Positions 7,692-16,448 of a DNA stretch of 64,000 nucleotides are shown in pieces (the stretch's first letter is position 1; each line of letters begins with the position of its first letter). The stretch comes from Cryptosporangium phraense (GTDB lineage Bacteria; Actinomycetota; Actinomycetes; Mycobacteriales; Cryptosporangiaceae): assembly GCF_006912135.1 (NCBI RefSeq), contig NZ_VIRS01000003.1, forward strand, positions 124,001 through 188,000, read 5' to 3'. A program made the position numbers and the translations under genes. The notes beneath the pieces were generated by a model. It did not search any database. It was not told where the DNA came from and saw only the letters and a list, made by a program, of their open reading frames with translations.

Positions 7692-8870
7692 ATGGCAACA
7701 CCGCACGCAGTGATCTCCGGAGCCAGCATCGCCGGGCTCTCGGCCGCGTTCTGGCTCCGGCGGACCGGCTGGGACGTGACCGTGCTGGAACGCGCGCCGA
7801 GCTTCCGCGACGGTGGCCAGAACGTCGACGTCCGAGGCGTCGCCCGGGACGTCCTCCGTCGGATGGGGCTGTTCGACGCGGTCAAGGCGCAGAACACGAC
7901 CGAGACCGGAACGGTCCTGGTCGACGGCGACGGAAAGGTCCGGGCCGAGCTTCCGTCCGACGGACCGGACGGGGCCACGGCCGAGCTGGAGGTGCTGCGC
8001 GGAGATCTGGCCCGCACGATCCGCGACCAGCTGCCCGAGGGCGTCGAGTTCAGCTACGGCGACACGGTCGACGAGGTGACCGACGAGACCGTCACCACCG
8101 CCACCGGACGGACCCTGCGCGCGGACCTGGTGGTGATCGCCGAGGGAGTCCGCTCCACCACCCGCGACCGGCTGTTCGGCGACGCGGTCGACCGGCGCGA
8201 GCTGGGCATCACGATGGTGTTCGGCACGATCCCCCGCACCCCGGACGACGACGACCGCTGGCGGTGGTACAACACCGTCGGCGGACGCCAGATCCACCTC
8301 CGGCCCGACAACCACGGCACCACCCGGGCGATCCTCTCCTACTCCCGCAGCGACGACCTGAGCGACCTCGACCAGCGCGAAGCCCTGGCCGAGGTGCGCC
8401 GCCGGTACGCCGACGCCGGCTGGGAGGCCCCCCGGATCCTGGACGCGTTCGACACGTCCGACGACGTCTACATCGACCACCTGACCCAGATCAGGATGAG
8501 CACCTGGCACCGCGGCCGGGTCGTGCTGGCCGGCGACGCCGGCTGGTGCGTCACGCCGATGGGCGGCGGGGGCGCGTCGCTGGCCCTCACCAGCGGCTAC
8601 GTGCTGGCCGCGTACCTGGCGACGGAGCCCGACCTCCCGGCCGCGCTGGCCGCCTACGAGAAGTGGATGCGGCCGCTGGTCGACGAGGTGCAGACGCTGC
8701 CGCCCGGGCTCGAGCTCTTCGCCTACCCGCAGACCCGGCTCGGCCTGGCCGTGAAGGGCGTGGCCGACAAGGTACTGACGTCGACGCTGTTCAGGCCGCT
8801 GGCGGCCAAGCTCACCCAGGTCGCCGAGACCGACCGGCCGCTCCCCGAGTTCGAGCCGACGACGGCCTAG
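7692..8870 (+). CDS. FAD-dependent aromatic-type monooxygenase
   Basis: A 392-residue single-component flavoprotein monooxygenase (PHBH/TetX-like). The FAD motif is VISGASIAGLSAAFWL (residues 7-22), with Ser in place of the first Gly of GxGxxG. The DG-type segment is ADLVVIAEGVRSTTR. The second FAD motif is VVLAGDAGWCVTPMGGGG. It probably hydroxylates an aromatic or drug-like compound with NAD(P)H and oxygen. The ATG follows GAGGGG by 6 bases. It is divergent from the MarR gene, which most likely represses it. Its last 4 bases overlap the end of the convergent small gene. Confidence 0.88.
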   Translation: MATPHAVISGASIAGLSAAFWLRRTGWDVTVLERAPSFRDGGQNVDVRGVARDVLRRMGLFDAVKAQNTTETGTVLVDGDGKVRAELPSDGPDGATAELEVLRGDLARTIRDQLPEGVEFSYGDTVDEVTDETVTTATGRTLRADLVVIAEGVRSTTRDRLFGDAVDRRELGITMVFGTIPRTPDDDDRWRWYNTVGGRQIHLRPDNHGTTRAILSYSRSDDLSDLDQREALAEVRRRYADAGWEAPRILDAFDTSDDVYIDHLTQIRMSTWHRGRVVLAGDAGWCVTPMGGGGASLALTSGYVLAAYLATEPDLPAALAAYEKWMRPLVDEVQTLPPGLELFAYPQTRLGLAVKGVADKVLTSTLFRPLAAKLTQVAETDRPLPEFEPTTA

Positions 8871-9064
8871 CGGCGCTCGTTGCCGTGCTTGTAGTTGCCG
8901 GTGAGGCGGGCCATCAGCTGCTGGGGATCCCCGCGCTCCACGTCGGCCAGGAACCGGGCCGCGACCGCGCCCCGGAGCACGGTCGCCGCGCGCCCGTGAT
9001 GGCGCACCTCCACGTCCCCGCTCTTGCGGACGCGATAGGTGAACCCCTCGGGTGTCCCGGCCAT
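8867..9064 (-). CDS. Conserved small hypothetical protein
   Basis: A 65-residue soluble protein whose pattern FTYRVRKSGDVEVRHHGRAA and the ending MARLTGNYKHGNERR recalls a family of short proteins widespread in Streptomyces and relatives. No function is known to me. It is basic and rich in charged residues, with no membrane segment. The start ATG 9062-9064 was chosen because similar proteins begin a few residues before FTYRVRK. It faces the divergent hydrolase gene at 9158. Confidence 0.6.
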   Translation of the reverse strand: MAGTPEGFTYRVRKSGDVEVRHHGRAATVLRGAVAARFLADVERGDPQQLMARLTGNYKHGNERR

Positions 9065-9157
9065 CGCCGTATCGTCCCGGCCCGGAGGTTCCGGCGCGAT
9101 CGAATTACGCCGGACGCATGGTTGAGTGGGGCTACCCATTCCGCGAGAGGACGCCCG

Positions 9158-10060
9158 ATGACCGCAACGACGCCCGAGGGCGCGCCCGCCTGGTTCACCG
9201 AGGCGTTGGCGGCGTCCGTCGAGGTCGGCATCGTGAACGTCGGCGGCGCCGACATCCACTACCGGGCCTGGGGCAAGCCCGGTGACGAGAGCGGGATCGT
9301 CCTCGTGCACGGCGGTGCCGCCCACAGCCGGTGGTGGGACCACATCGCGCCGTTCCTGGCCGGTGACCGGCGCGTGGTCGCGCTCGACCTCTCCGGCCAC
9401 GGCGACTCCGGACGCCGGCCCGAGTACCGGATGGAGCTCTGGGCCGACGAGGTGCTCGCCACGGCCGAGGCCGGAAGGGCCGGCCCGCACCCGCTGGTCA
9501 TCGGCCACAGCATGGGCGGGATGGTCTCGCTGACGACGGCCCGGCTGCGGGGCAGCGAGCTGGCCGGGGCGGTCGCGATCGACACCCCGTTCTGGGACAA
9601 CCTCCCCGAGGACGCCGCCGCCAACGCCCAGCAGGCCTTCGGCCCGCTGCGGACCTACCCCACCAAGGACGACGCCCTCCGCCGCTTCAAGCTCATTCCG
9701 ACGCAGGACGGCAACGTTCCGGCCGTGCTCGCGCACATCGCCGAGACCAGCCTGCACGAGCGGGCCAGCGGCTGGTCGTGGAAGTTCGACCCGAACGTCT
9801 TCCGCGGCCGGACCACGCTCCGGACGCTCACCCTGCCGCAGTGCCGGGTCGCGGTGTTCCGGGCCGAGCGCGGGCTGGTGCCGCCGGACATGGGCGACCT
9901 GATCGCCGAGCGGCTCGGCCGGGTCGTACCGGTCGTGGAGATTCCGTTCTCGGCCCACCACGTGATGATCGACCAGCCGCTCAGCCTGATCACCGGCCTG
10001 CGCACGCTGCTCGCCGACTGGACGCACTCCGAACCGCACAAACCAACCCCCGAGGTCTAG
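9158..10060 (+). CDS. Alpha/beta hydrolase
   Basis: A 300-residue alpha/beta-hydrolase-fold enzyme. The oxyanion motif is VLVHGGAAHSRWW, the nucleophile elbow GHSMGG carries the catalytic Ser, and the late catalytic His lies in PFSAHHVMIDQP. Esterases, lipases and C-C bond hydrolases share this pattern, so the substrate is open. ATG 9158 follows a GAGAGG site. The gene ends 21 bases before the glycolate oxidase operon and may be co-transcribed with it, though nothing ties it to glycolate. Confidence 0.85.
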   Translation: MTATTPEGAPAWFTEALAASVEVGIVNVGGADIHYRAWGKPGDESGIVLVHGGAAHSRWWDHIAPFLAGDRRVVALDLSGHGDSGRRPEYRMELWADEVLATAEAGRAGPHPLVIGHSMGGMVSLTTARLRGSELAGAVAIDTPFWDNLPEDAAANAQQAFGPLRTYPTKDDALRRFKLIPTQDGNVPAVLAHIAETSLHERASGWSWKFDPNVFRGRTTLRTLTLPQCRVAVFRAERGLVPPDMGDLIAERLGRVVPVVEIPFSAHHVMIDQPLSLITGLRTLLADWTHSEPHKPTPEV

Positions 10061-10081
10061 CCCAACAGTTACCGTCGAAGC

Positions 10082-11554
10082 GTGGGCAAAGACGGCATCG
10101 AGGCCGCCCGCAGGGACCTGGTCGACGCCCTGCGGCGGGTCGTCGGTGCCGATCGCACGTTCACCCACCCGCACGAGCTGCGCACCTACGAGTCCGACGG
10201 CCTGCTCCAGTACCGCGCGCTGCCCCGGGTGGCGGTCCTGCCCGGCACGGCCGCCGAGGTCCGCGACGTCGTGCGGCTCTGCGCGGAGGCCGAGGTTCCC
10301 TGGGTCGCCCGGGGCGCCGGCTCCGGGCTCTCCGGTGGCGCGCTTCCCGTCGCCGACGGCGTCCTCGTCGCCTTGACCAGGCTCAACCGCATTCTGGAGA
10401 TCGACCTCGACAACGCACGGGTCTGCGTGGAGCCCGGCGTGACCAACGCCGCGGTCTCCGCGGCGGTCGGGCCGGACTTCTTCTATCCGCCGGATCCCTC
10501 CAGCCAGGTCGTGTGTTCGATCGGCGGGAACGTGGCCGAGAACTCCGGTGGCGCGCACTGCTTCAAGTACGGGTTCACGACGAACTACGTCACCGGTCTC
10601 GAGGTCGTGCTGACCGACGGCGAGGTGGTCCGGCTCGGCGGCGAGGAGCTCGACGCCCCCGGTTACGACCTCCTCGGCGCGTTCGTCGGCTCGGAGGGGA
10701 CGCTGGGCGTCACCACGAAGATCTGGCTGCGGGTGGTGCCCTCGCCCGAGGCGGTCCGGACGCTGGTCGCGTTCTTCGACTCGACGCACGCGGCCGGTGA
10801 GGCGGTCTCGGAGATCGTCCGCGCCGGGGTGGTTCCCGGCGCGATCGAGATGATGGACGCGGTGACGATCGACGCCGCCGAGCAGATGGCCCACGCCGGA
10901 TACCCGGTGGGCCGCGGGGCGGCGCTGCTGGTCGAGCTGGACGGCGCGGCCGACGAGTGCGAGGCGCTGTTCCAGGAGGTCGTGAAGACCTGCGAACGCT
11001 GCGGCTCGGACGACGTCCGGGTGAGCCGGGACGAGGCCGAGCGCGCGCTGTTCTGGAAGACCCGGAAGGCCGCGTTCCCGGCGATGGGCCGGGTCTCGCC
11101 GAACTACTTCGTCCAGGACGGCGTGATCCCGCGCACCCAGCTGCCCGAGGTGCTCGAACGGATCGACGCGCTGGCCTCGGAGTACGGGCTGACCGTCGCG
11201 AACGTGTTCCACGCCGGGGACGGGAACCTGCACCCGCTGGTCTGCTACGACGGCCGGGTGCCGGGCGAGGCCGAGAAGGCCGAGGAACTCGCGGGCGCGA
11301 TCCTGCAGGTGTGCCTGGACGCGGGCGGCTCGATCACCGGTGAGCACGGCGTCGGCGTCGACAAGCGCAAGCACATGTCGAAGATGTTCGCCGACGCGGA
11401 TCTCGACGCGTTCCAGCGGCTGCGCTGCGCGTTCGACCCGGCCGGGCTGGCCAACCCGGGCAAGGTCATGCCGACCCCGCGGCTGTGCGGGGAGGTGCCG
11501 GGCCCGTACCGGCAGCACCCGCTCGAGGCGTCCGGCCTCGCGGAGCGGTTCTGA
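10082..11554 (+). CDS. glcD: Glycolate oxidase FAD subunit GlcD
   Basis: A 490-residue FAD-linked oxidase of the VAO/PCMH type. The FAD-binding region has PWVARGAGSGLSGG and SIGGNVAENSGGAHCFKYG. The C-terminal substrate domain has NVFHAGDGNLHP and SITGEHGVGVDKR, with the metal- and substrate-contacting His residues of GlcD and D-lactate dehydrogenases. It oxidises glycolate to glyoxylate, or D-lactate to pyruvate, passing electrons to GlcF. Its stop overlaps the start of glcE by one base (TGATG). D-lactate use cannot be excluded from sequence alone. Confidence 0.9.
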   Translation: MGKDGIEAARRDLVDALRRVVGADRTFTHPHELRTYESDGLLQYRALPRVAVLPGTAAEVRDVVRLCAEAEVPWVARGAGSGLSGGALPVADGVLVALTRLNRILEIDLDNARVCVEPGVTNAAVSAAVGPDFFYPPDPSSQVVCSIGGNVAENSGGAHCFKYGFTTNYVTGLEVVLTDGEVVRLGGEELDAPGYDLLGAFVGSEGTLGVTTKIWLRVVPSPEAVRTLVAFFDSTHAAGEAVSEIVRAGVVPGAIEMMDAVTIDAAEQMAHAGYPVGRGAALLVELDGAADECEALFQEVVKTCERCGSDDVRVSRDEAERALFWKTRKAAFPAMGRVSPNYFVQDGVIPRTQLPEVLERIDALASEYGLTVANVFHAGDGNLHPLVCYDGRVPGEAEKAEELAGAILQVCLDAGGSITGEHGVGVDKRKHMSKMFADADLDAFQRLRCAFDPAGLANPGKVMPTPRLCGEVPGPYRQHPLEASGLAERF

Positions 11555-12636
11555 TGTTCTCGTCGGTGTCCGAAGCGGCCGAGGCGGTCCGGGAGTTGGG
11601 CGCGGCCGGCACCGCGGTGCGTCCGGTGGGCAGCGGTTCCCGGGCCGGCTGGGGCGGCGGCGCGGCCGGGACCCCGCTGTCCACGGCCGGCCTGAATCGG
11701 ATCGTCGAGCACAATCCCGGCGACTTCACCGCGGTCCTCGAGGCCGGTGTGCCGCTGGCCGTCGCCCAGAAGCAGTTCGCGTCGGCCGGCCAGTGGCTGG
11801 CGCTCGACCCGTCGCCCGGTGGGACCATCGGCGGCCTGGTCGCGACCGCCGACTCCGGCCCGGCCCGGCACCGCTACGGCGGGGTCCGTGACCTGGTGAT
11901 CGGCGTGACGCTGGTCCTCTCCGACGGCACCGTGGCCCGGTCCGGCGGCCGGGTCATCAAGAACGTCGCCGGCTACGACCTCGGCAAGCTGTTCACCGGG
12001 TCCTACGGCACGCTGGGGTTGATCGCCGAGGTCGCGGTCCGGCTGCACCCGCTGCCGGCCGGGACGGCGACCGCCGTCGCCGGGTTCTCCGACCCGTCCG
12101 CGCTGGCCCGGGCCGCGGCCGACCTGGCCCGCCGTCCGCTCGAGGCACTGCATGTGGACGCCGCCTGGCGCGCCGGCGCGGGCCGGCTGCTCGTCCGCTT
12201 CGGGGGAGTGACGGCGGGCTCGCAGGCGTCGTCCGTCGCCTCTTTCCTGGGCCAGGCCGACGTCGTAGCGGACGACGAAGCACTCTGGGACGCCCAGCGG
12301 GCCGGTCAGCGGTGCGCCGACGGAGCCGTCCTCAAGGTGAGCGGACGCCCGACGGACCTCGACCGGGTCCTCCGCGCGGCGGACGCGGTCGGCGGGTCGG
12401 TGGTGGCGCGGGCCGCCCTCGGCCTGGCCTGGATCACCGTTCCGGACCCCGCGCTCGTGAAGCAGGTGCGGGAGGCGCTCGCGCCGCGAGCGGTCACCGT
12501 GCTCGACGGCGGCGACCGCGTGCCGGACGCGTGGCCGGACGTGGACCCGGGAGCGGCCGCGGTGATGCGCCGGGTGAAGGCGCGGTTCGACCCGGCCCGG
12601 ATCTTCCGGCCCGGCGCGTTCGTGGGAGGGATCTAG
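11554..12636 (+). CDS. glcE: Glycolate oxidase subunit GlcE
   Basis: A 360-residue second FAD-binding subunit of glycolate oxidase. It has the short FAD-binding domain only: RPVGSGSRAGWGG, PSPGGTIGGLVATADSG and GGRVIKNVAGYDLGKLFTGS, the last being the most characteristic GlcE block. It lacks the large substrate domain of GlcD, as expected. It lies between glcD and glcF with one-base overlaps at both ends, so the three subunits are translationally coupled and made together. Confidence 0.9.
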   Translation: MFSSVSEAAEAVRELGAAGTAVRPVGSGSRAGWGGGAAGTPLSTAGLNRIVEHNPGDFTAVLEAGVPLAVAQKQFASAGQWLALDPSPGGTIGGLVATADSGPARHRYGGVRDLVIGVTLVLSDGTVARSGGRVIKNVAGYDLGKLFTGSYGTLGLIAEVAVRLHPLPAGTATAVAGFSDPSALARAAADLARRPLEALHVDAAWRAGAGRLLVRFGGVTAGSQASSVASFLGQADVVADDEALWDAQRAGQRCADGAVLKVSGRPTDLDRVLRAADAVGGSVVARAALGLAWITVPDPALVKQVREALAPRAVTVLDGGDRVPDAWPDVDPGAAAVMRRVKARFDPARIFRPGAFVGGI

Positions 12637-13970
12637 TGACGGCCGACCTCTCGAACACGACCCCGTCGGGCGGCGACGAGCCCTCGCTGCACGGCGCTCC
12701 GAGCGGGTGGGACGCGCACCGCCCGCCCGACCCGGAGCTGATCAAGGACTGCGTCCACTGTGGCTTCTGCCTGACGACCTGCCCGAGCTACACGGTGTTC
12801 CAGGACGAGGCCGACTCGCCGCGCGGGCGGATCGTGCTCATGCGGGTGGGGCATGACGATGTTCTCGGCGAGACCATGCAGACGCACTTCGACCGCTGTC
12901 TGGGCTGCATGGCCTGCGTCACCGCGTGCCCGTCCGGGGTGCAGTACGACCGGCTGATCGAGCAGGTCCGGCCACAGATCGAGCGGAACGTGCCCCGGTC
13001 GCGGGCCGACCGCGCGTACCGGGCGCTGATCTTCGCGCTGTTCACGCATCCGGGGCGGGTGCGTGCGCTGGTGCCGGTGCTGGCGGTGCCGGGGCGCCTC
13101 GGGGCGCGGATCGCCCGGCTGGTGCCGCGGACCCGGGTTGGGGCGTTGCTGTCGCTGGCGCCGCCGGTCTCGCTGGGGGCCACGGTCCGGCAGCTGGATC
13201 GGGTGACGCCGGCTGCGCCCGGGGTGACGCCCCGGGGGCGGATCGCGTTCATGCAGGGGTGCATCCAGCGGGCGCTGTTCGGCGACGTCAACGCGGCGAC
13301 GGTCCGGGTGCTGGCGGCCGAGGGCTTCGAGGTGCATTCACCCCGGTCTCCGCGCTGCTGCGGTGCGCTGCAGCTGCACGGCGGGGTCGAGGAGTCGGCG
13401 CTGGTCGAGGCGCGGAAGACGATCGCCGCCTACGAGGGCTTCGACACGATCGCGGTGAACGTCGCCGGCTGCGGGTCGGCGATGAAGGACTACGGGCACC
13501 TGCTGTCGGACGACTCGGCCTGGGCCTCGCGGGCCGAGGCTTTCTCGGCCAAGGTGCGCGATGTGCACGAGGTGCTGGGGTCGGTCGAGCCGCAGGCCCG
13601 TCGGTATCCGATTCCGCTGACCGTCGCGTACCACGACGCGTGTCACCTGGCGCACGCCCAGGGGGTGCGCACGCAGCCGCGTGACCTGCTGCGGGGGATT
13701 CCCGAGCTGACGCTGGTCGAGCCGGCCGAGTGGGAGCTCTGCTGCGGCTCGGCCGGCATCTACAACCTGACCCAGCCGGCCGCCGCGGCCGAGCTCGGTG
13801 CGCGCAAGGCGGCGAATCTGGCCGCGACCGGGGCCCAGGCGATCGCCGCGGCGAACCCCGGCTGCGCGCTGCAGATCACCGCGCACCTCTCGGTGCCGAC
13901 CCCGGTTTATCACCCGATGACACTGCTCGACGCCTCGATCCGGGGAGTACGGCCCGAAGCCCGAACTTAA
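12636..13970 (+). CDS. glcF: Glycolate oxidase iron-sulfur subunit GlcF
   Basis: A 444-residue iron-sulfur protein that takes electrons from GlcD/GlcE to the quinone pool. Two 4Fe-4S motifs are visible: CVHCGFCLTTCPSY (about residues 36-49) and CLGCMACVTACPSG (about 88-101). Two CCG-type cysteine domains follow (SPRCCGALQLHGG and WELCCGSAGIYN), with a conserved AYHDACHLAHAQG. The GTG start overlaps the glcE stop by one base. The gene closes the operon. Confidence 0.92.
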   Translation: MTADLSNTTPSGGDEPSLHGAPSGWDAHRPPDPELIKDCVHCGFCLTTCPSYTVFQDEADSPRGRIVLMRVGHDDVLGETMQTHFDRCLGCMACVTACPSGVQYDRLIEQVRPQIERNVPRSRADRAYRALIFALFTHPGRVRALVPVLAVPGRLGARIARLVPRTRVGALLSLAPPVSLGATVRQLDRVTPAAPGVTPRGRIAFMQGCIQRALFGDVNAATVRVLAAEGFEVHSPRSPRCCGALQLHGGVEESALVEARKTIAAYEGFDTIAVNVAGCGSAMKDYGHLLSDDSAWASRAEAFSAKVRDVHEVLGSVEPQARRYPIPLTVAYHDACHLAHAQGVRTQPRDLLRGIPELTLVEPAEWELCCGSAGIYNLTQPAAAAELGARKAANLAATGAQAIAAANPGCALQITAHLSVPTPVYHPMTLLDASIRGVRPEART

Positions 13971-13984
13971 CCAGAATGGGTGCG

Positions 13985-14005
13985 CCGATCGGGGTGACCG
14001 ATCGG
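13985..14005. repeat. Paired CCGATCGG palindromes
   Basis: The self-complementary octamer CCGATCGG occurs twice, at 13985-13992 and 13998-14005, with starts 13 bases apart. It lies just past the end of glcF and 130 bases before the L,D-transpeptidase-like gene. A related TGATCGGTTGACCGG follows near 14030. It may be a terminator-like fold or a protein site; nothing decides between these. Confidence 0.5.
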
Positions 14006-14132
14006 CCAGCAATACCAGCCTATTCCGCTGATCGGTTGACCGGCTCAGCGGCGATTTTCAGTCGGCATTGTCGGCTAAAGTGAACCGCTGCGGAACTCCG
14101 TTCTGCTATTACTTTACCGTGCCCTTGGGGGG

Positions 14133-14696
14133 ATGATGAAACACATGCTCATCAGACGGTTAGGTCGTGGGCTTGTCGCTGTTCTTTTCGGCTTGATAGT
14201 GACGAGCCTTTTCGGCCCGGCAGCCAGCGCGGACACGCCGCGTCATCCGCATCTAGTGTTCGTCAAGAACATGGCCAACCCTTTGGACAGCCGGTTGTAT
14301 CTCTACTATTCGAAGCCGAACGATCCTCAGCGCTATTACATCGTGATGCGCGCCGGAAGTGGTGTTGGAAGCACTGATGACTGTCAGCGGAACCGCGGAT
14401 TTCTGCCGGACGGCACGTATCCGGTGCGACAGTGGAATGTTCCGGGAACCCCGCATACCACCAAGACCACGCTGGGCGGGCCGGTTTGGTACCTCGGCAA
14501 CCATCTGTGCCATGGCAATCTGAATTCGCGAACCGAGTTGTTCATCCACTCCAACGGCGTGAGAGGAACAAGATGGAACGGCAATTACGCCACTGATGGC
14601 TGCATCAAGATCAGCCAGGCGGATCGAGACCGACTTCTGGCCCGCTGGCGGATCGCGTACGACACCGTGCACGCCGACCTACTCGTTCGTTCCTGA
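14133..14696 (+). CDS. Secreted L,D-transpeptidase-like protein
   Basis: A 187-residue protein with a signal peptide (basic start, hydrophobic LVAVLFGLIVTSLFG, probable cleavage after PAASA near residue 33). The C-terminal part resembles the YkuD catalytic core: FIHSNG supplies His139/Ser140 and ATDGCIKIS supplies Cys157. Enzymes of this family make 3-3 cross-links in peptidoglycan. The usual SHGC motif reads TDGC here, so Asp replaces the second His. There is no Ig-like or LysM domain. The gene is less GC-rich than its neighbours and has a TTA codon at position 10. ATG 14133 directly follows a G-run; ATG 14136 is an alternative. Confidence 0.65.
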   Translation: MMKHMLIRRLGRGLVAVLFGLIVTSLFGPAASADTPRHPHLVFVKNMANPLDSRLYLYYSKPNDPQRYYIVMRAGSGVGSTDDCQRNRGFLPDGTYPVRQWNVPGTPHTTKTTLGGPVWYLGNHLCHGNLNSRTELFIHSNGVRGTRWNGNYATDGCIKISQADRDRLLARWRIAYDTVHADLLVRS

Positions 14697-14734
14697 CGTG
14701 ACGGCTTCCGAGCGTGGCGGGCGGCGCTCGGACC

Positions 14735-15919
14735 ATGAGTACGGTGCTCGGCATGGAGGCGGAGTTGCGCGCGGCGGCGATCGAGCACGTTCGTGGCGAG
14801 GTCGGGCGGGGGTCGGCGGCGTTCCTGGACGTCGTGAACAGCACGCTCGAGTACCTCGAGGGCGAGGCCGAGCCGGACGAGTTACGGGCGCTGGCCTGGT
14901 CGGTGGCGAGCGAGGACTTCGCGGCCGCGCTGGCCGCCCAGGCGTCCTGGCCCGCGCGCACCGACAACGACCGTCTCACCGAGGCGTTCCGGGCGCTGGA
15001 CGCGGCCGGGATCGTCGCTCGGCAGGACTTCGCCTGCTGCCAGAATTGCGGGCTGACGGAGATCGGCGACGAGGCGCGGGGCCCGGCGCGCGGCTACGCG
15101 TTCTATCACCGGCAGGACACGGAGTCCGCGGTCGCCGGTCACGGCGTCTACCTGGCTTACGGACGGTTCGGGCAGCCGCCGACCACCGAGATCGGCGCCG
15201 AGGTCGCGTCCGCGCTGACCACGGCCGGGCTGACCGTCGACTGGGACGGCACGACCGGGCAGCGCATCCGCGTCCCGCTCGACTGGGCGGTGCGCCGGCA
15301 CGGCCGCCGGGCCGCGTTCGCACCCGCGCCCGAGCCGCGGCCGGACGTCGACGTGGAGGTGTACGGCGGGCGGCCGGGAGTGCCGGAGGGTCGGCACTCG
15401 GCGGAGGTGCTGGCGCTCCTCGAGCTGCCGTGGCTGCCCGGCGGGGTGCGGCTGCGGGTCGAGCCGCTGGACGGCGGGGGCGGACCGGTCGTCGTCCGCC
15501 GGGACTTCGACCGGCTGGTGACCGACGACGGCCGGGTCGCCGGCCGCTTCGACGGCCTGCCGCTGCTGCGCCGCGCGCCCGTCCCGGCGCCGGCCGACGA
15601 GCCGGACCTCCTGGCGGTCCGGTACGACGACGGCACCTACCACCACGACCGTCCGGTGACGCTCGCCGAGGTCGTGGACCTGGTGCGCGCGATGCCGACG
15701 TCCGAGACCTGGCTGTCCGCGCAGGGCCGCAGCGGGGGAGTCGTCCAGCTGAGCCGGCCCGAGGGGCGCCTGTGGGTCGAGTCGCCCCACCCGGCCCGGC
15801 GGACGACGACCGGCGCGTACACGACGCCCGCCGAGGCCGAGCGGCTCCTCGCGGTCCTGGCGGCCGAGGACCGGGCCGCGACCGGCGGTTTGCCCGGTGC
15901 CACCACCACCCCCTGGTGA
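14735..15919 (+). CDS. DUF6891-like protein
   Basis: A 394-residue protein. The central region (about residues 95-190) has FACCQNCGLTEIGDE, GYAFYHRQDTE and GVYLAYGRFG, the pattern I associate with DUF6891, an actinobacterial domain of unknown role. The CCQNCG cysteines could bind a metal. The remaining C-terminal 200 residues show no recognised domain and look like a second alpha/beta region. There is no signal peptide. ATG 14735 is chosen over an upstream GTG; ATG 14753 is also possible. Codon 50 is TTA. Confidence 0.65.
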   Translation: MSTVLGMEAELRAAAIEHVRGEVGRGSAAFLDVVNSTLEYLEGEAEPDELRALAWSVASEDFAAALAAQASWPARTDNDRLTEAFRALDAAGIVARQDFACCQNCGLTEIGDEARGPARGYAFYHRQDTESAVAGHGVYLAYGRFGQPPTTEIGAEVASALTTAGLTVDWDGTTGQRIRVPLDWAVRRHGRRAAFAPAPEPRPDVDVEVYGGRPGVPEGRHSAEVLALLELPWLPGGVRLRVEPLDGGGGPVVVRRDFDRLVTDDGRVAGRFDGLPLLRRAPVPAPADEPDLLAVRYDDGTYHHDRPVTLAEVVDLVRAMPTSETWLSAQGRSGGVVQLSRPEGRLWVESPHPARRTTTGAYTTPAEAERLLAVLAAEDRAATGGLPGATTTPW

Positions 15920-15923
15920 CGCC

Positions 15924-16373
15924 TCAGACAACATGCGGCGAGCGGACGTGCTCGAAGATCACGCTCGTGTTCACGTCGGCGACCTCCCTGCGCTCGGTCA
16001 GCCGGTCGATCACGAACGCGTAGAGGCCCTCGTTGTCGGGCACCGCGACGTGGAGCAGGAAGTCCCAGCCCCCGGCGGTCACGAACAGGCCGACGGTCTC
16101 CGGGAGCGCGGCCGCCCACTCCCGGAACGCGGTGATCACCGGCCGGGACGGCGGCCGGATGCGCACCGAGATCAGCGCCTGGATCGGCCGCCCGACCGCG
16201 GCCAGGTCGATCTCGGCCCGGTACCCGGCGATGACGCCCCGGTCGCGCAGCGCCCGCACCCGCAGCAGCGACGTGGACGGGACGACGCCGACCGCGGACG
16301 CCAGGTCGCGGTTCGTCGCCCGCGCATCGTTCTCCAGTTCCCGCAGGAGGGCGCGGTCGATCGCATCAAGCAT
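15924..16373 (-). CDS. Lrp/AsnC family transcriptional regulator
   Basis: A 149-residue Lrp/AsnC regulator. The N-terminal helix-turn-helix starts MLDAIDRALLRELENDARAT and continues DLASAVGVVPSTSLLRVRAL. The C-terminal RAM (ligand and oligomer) domain includes GLFVTAGGWDFLLHVAV. The length is standard. It is divergent from the DUF2000 gene, with a palindrome between them (16388-16410). This places DUF2000 as its likely target, a frequent pairing in actinobacteria. Confidence 0.9.
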   Translation of the reverse strand: MLDAIDRALLRELENDARATNRDLASAVGVVPSTSLLRVRALRDRGVIAGYRAEIDLAAVGRPIQALISVRIRPPSRPVITAFREWAAALPETVGLFVTAGGWDFLLHVAVPDNEGLYAFVIDRLTERREVADVNTSVIFEHVRSPHVV

Positions 16374-16387
16374 CGGTGTTTCTCGCT

Positions 16388-16410
16388 TTCGTCAAACGAA
16401 GTTCGACGAA
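16388..16410. promoter_or_regulatory. Candidate Lrp-type operator
   Basis: TTCGTC and GACGAA form a 6-base inverted repeat around 11 bases. Inside it TTCGTCAAACGAA (16388-16400) is itself a 13-base palindrome with 5-base arms. It sits in the 75-base gap between the divergent Lrp and DUF2000 genes, so autoregulation plus control of DUF2000 is plausible. Confidence 0.4.
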
Positions 16411-16448
16411 GCCGCCGAACCCTGCAACGGCAGCCTAGTGTTCCGGCC

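Noticed and set aside
8867-11518. 883-residue minus-strand open frame
   Set aside because: It runs antisense through the hydrolase and glcD genes, typical of high-GC shadows; only its last 65 residues correspond to a real small gene.
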